The translations under genes were made by a program, and so were the position numbers. The notes under the pieces were generated by a model. The model was given only the letters and a program-made list of their open reading frames with translations, did not search any database and was not told the origin of the DNA. Below are positions 61,665 to 64,000 of a DNA stretch of 64,000 nucleotides, piece by piece (positions within the stretch are counted from its first letter, which is position 1; each line of letters begins with the position of its first letter). The stretch comes from Rapana venosa (Eukaryota; Mollusca; Gastropoda; Neogastropoda; Muricidae), in assembly GCA_028751875.1 (NCBI GenBank), contig CM054143.1, forward strand, positions 62,515,828 to 62,579,827, read 5' to 3'.

Positions 61665-64000
61665 AGCAGCGCAGACCGACCTCGGCCTCGTGCCCTTTGC
61701 TGCAGTGGCTGTCATGGCGTCTTGTCGTGCCGTGTCACCTTGCCTCACCTTCAGCCAGCAGCCAGCTACTCTCTCGCCTCCGTGTCTGTGGGACTGACGA
61801 GCGGAACAGGACTGGAGTGTGTGTGGGTGTGTGTGTTTTAGAGATAGTGTGTGTGTGCGTGTGTTTTAGAGATAGTGTGTGTGTGTTTTTTAGAGATTGT
61901 GTGTGTGTTTTAGAGATAGTGTGTGTGTGCGTGTGTGTGTGTGTGTGTTTTAGAGATTGTGTGTGTTTTAATGATAGTGTGAGTGTTGGTGTGTGTGTTT
62001 GGTTGCTCAGGGCTTGTATGTGCAAACAATGTTGGGGTCTGTCAGGGGTGTCTGAAGCCTGTGAAGAAAACAGCATTGGTTGAGAACTTGAAAGAGCGTC
62101 TACATAGACTTGATATTTGGACAGCTTTTGTCCTACGTGGGGTCAGTATTACTGGTGATGTTATTGTGAGCTTCTTCCTTACATGCTTCCCTGCATCCAA
62201 AGTATGTTGGGTGTTTTCCAGCTTAACACTCTTGTAGTAAATTAGAATATGCACTCTTGTATCGCTCATTTTAGCTGGAAATCTCCGTGAGACCTAAGTA
62301 CATGGGAGTGGGAAGTTTGCATGAATGGCCATTTTGTATCACCTTGCAATACAGGCAGCCGTAGTCCATCTTCAGAGATTATGACTTGGGGAGAAGAGTG
62401 TTCCTGTGGGTTGGTCAGCAGCTAGCCTCAGTATGGAGCACTGTTGTTTTAGAAATATGTTTTCAACGAAAGTTGGGGGGGTTTTCTTTTAGACGATTTG
62501 TGCACATTTTTAAAAGAGTGACGGTCAATAATCCAAAGTAAGAGTTGGAGTGATGGCTTTCCTGAAGACCTGAAAAGGAATATTGATGAAGTGTAGTGTT
62601 GATATGAGGCCTTCGTGAAATAAGCTAATCAGCATACATTGCGCAGAAGTACGATGATTTCAGCATCGGTATAAGATCTTTTTATGTTACAAGAGGGAAA
62701 AAAGGATAAAATAATTGTAAACAATTATGTTAAGGACATATGTATAGTGTAATTTCAACATGAACCATCAGAAAACATCATGTAAACTAAAGGTTTTTGT
62801 ATTACAGGGGGTAGAAAGGTGTCAGTTGATGACTAACACATGGTAGATCTAGAAATTATTGCTTTTAACAGACACAAGATTTTAAACATAGAAGTTTATC
62901 TCCAAAGTCGGAGTGCTGCTACCTTGGGGGGGGGGGGGGGGGGGGGGGTCACTCAAGCAAAAATCTTACTATTGGTGAACCTCAGAGCTCTAGCCAAGGA
63001 AGAATAAAAGAAAACATAACTGTAAAATTTAACCAACAGGCAAACTAGCATATGAGATGTGATTAGTTGTCGTTAGCTCACGGAGAATACTAGACGTAAG
63101 AACTGCTGCAAACGTTGGTTCGTTGTTGTTATTTCACCAGCAAGAGCTTGATATTTTGTCATCATGCTTTTAAAAAACGAGCTAAACAATGTAATCCCCT
63201 CTTTAACATCTGCAGTCTGTTGCTCTGCTTCAACCAGAGCGGTCCAGATTCCTACAGTTGTTGATCACCCGAGATGAGCGTGTGTTTGTCGTTTGTACAT
63301 ACGTGAGAGTGAGTGCTGTGTGTATGCGTGTTGCATGTGCCAAGAGGCTAATTTGTGGAACTGAGTGCCGTTCAGCTGGAAGTTACCTCGACCTATAACA
63401 GAAAATATAGATGTGTTTGTTTTCATCTCAGCTCACGAACAACAATTCATTTTCTTTTATTATTGCAGTTTTAATCATTTTAATGATAATATATATTAAA
63501 AAAAGGATAAATTCCGCCAACAGTCACGATTGTGGGTATGTTGTGTTCTGTTGTTGATACCAGTTTTAGTGCTTAGGTTAGGTAGGGATAGGAACACCAA
63601 GGACGAAGCTAGGTTTCTCTCACCTGAGCAAGGAACACCAAAAGACCAGCGTGAATGACTGGAGACTGACCACAACACGGCGTAGTGACAGTGGGCACAC
63701 AAGAGGCAGGACCTGTTTCTCCTCAGGTCTTGTGTGCTTCACACGCTGCTGCCTTTTTTCTTTTCTTTTTCCTTTGTGGTTTTTTTTGGTTTAAAAAAAA
63801 AACAACTTCCATATGTGTATTTTATATTTTTTTCCTCAGCTTCTCCTTTTGTTGTTGTCTCTGTATATAATTTGGTGTGTGTTTTCATCTTTGTAGCTGT
63901 CCTTTCTCTTTCCTCTCCATTTTACACCTGGCTGGTAAACGGAATACTCGGTGATGTTCGGACTTGAAAACAGAAACGGAGTTCACCCCTCCTCTCTTCA
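61665..64000 (+). other. CNOT1 3' UTR and/or downstream flank
   Basis: No coding signal is seen after the stop. The stretch holds a GT-rich simple repeat (61820-61990), poly-G runs near 62927-62948, and a partial dispersed repeat (62895-63005). Possible poly(A) signals are AATAAA at 63003-63008 and ATTAAA at 63495-63500. The true cleavage site cannot be decided from sequence. Confidence 0.6.

Noticed and set aside
60141..60163. Possible micro-exon (cttag|gttta...gtg|gtaagt) after e32
   Set aside because: It would close the Lys codon but leaves phase 0, which cannot join e33; the e32-e33 join alone is in phase and matches the family.

Overview
The window is animal nuclear DNA: spliced, TE-rich and microsatellite-rich, with GC-rich exons in AT-rich introns. 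One host gene explains almost all coding signal. It lies on the + strand and is the 3' part of CNOT1 (NOT1), the scaffold of the CCR4-NOT deadenylase complex. The conserved peptides align by eye with vertebrate CNOT1 from about human residue 800 to the C terminus. The protein divergence, intron repeats and SINE styles suggest a lophotrochozoan, most likely a gastropod mollusc; this is inference, not proof.

Layout: about 33 exons run from 155 to the stop codon at 61662-61664, followed by a long 3' UTR or flank. In order they encode the TTP-binding HEAT region (e1-e5), a Pro/Ala/Gly linker (e6), the MIF4G/CAF1-binding domain (e7-e11), a Pro-rich linker (e12-e13), the DUF3819/CNOT9-binding domain (e14-e18), a Gln/Pro connector (e19-e22) and the C-terminal NOT1 homology domain that docks CNOT2-CNOT3 (e23-e33). 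Nearly all splice phases close exactly. Exceptions are e9 and e10, which carry several single-base indels, and the e22-e23 junction, where a micro-exon seems to be missing from my model.

Introns: intron 4 (8.2 kb) is a transposon nest. It holds a piggyBac-type transposase pseudogene inserted at a TTAA inside a SINE, then abutting and nested TTAA-flanked MITE-like elements. Intron 16 holds a TIR element with a broken unknown protein and a CR1/Rex-type LINE split by a SINE that has a clear target-site duplication. Intron 30 holds an RTE-type LINE inserted in a SINE. Several tRNA-headed SINE families recur, including one with a 5S rRNA-like segment and one about 830 bp long.

Most unusual: two minisatellites look derived from exon edges of CNOT1 itself (after e6 and after e18). 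Their units carry splice acceptors and donors whose spacing would add in-frame peptide repeats (VSRAPAFPK 9-mers; QNFMxRP-type 10-mers) to linker regions of CNOT1. The second array contains a 63-codon open segment between a strong acceptor and a canonical donor, a good candidate lineage-specific cassette exon.
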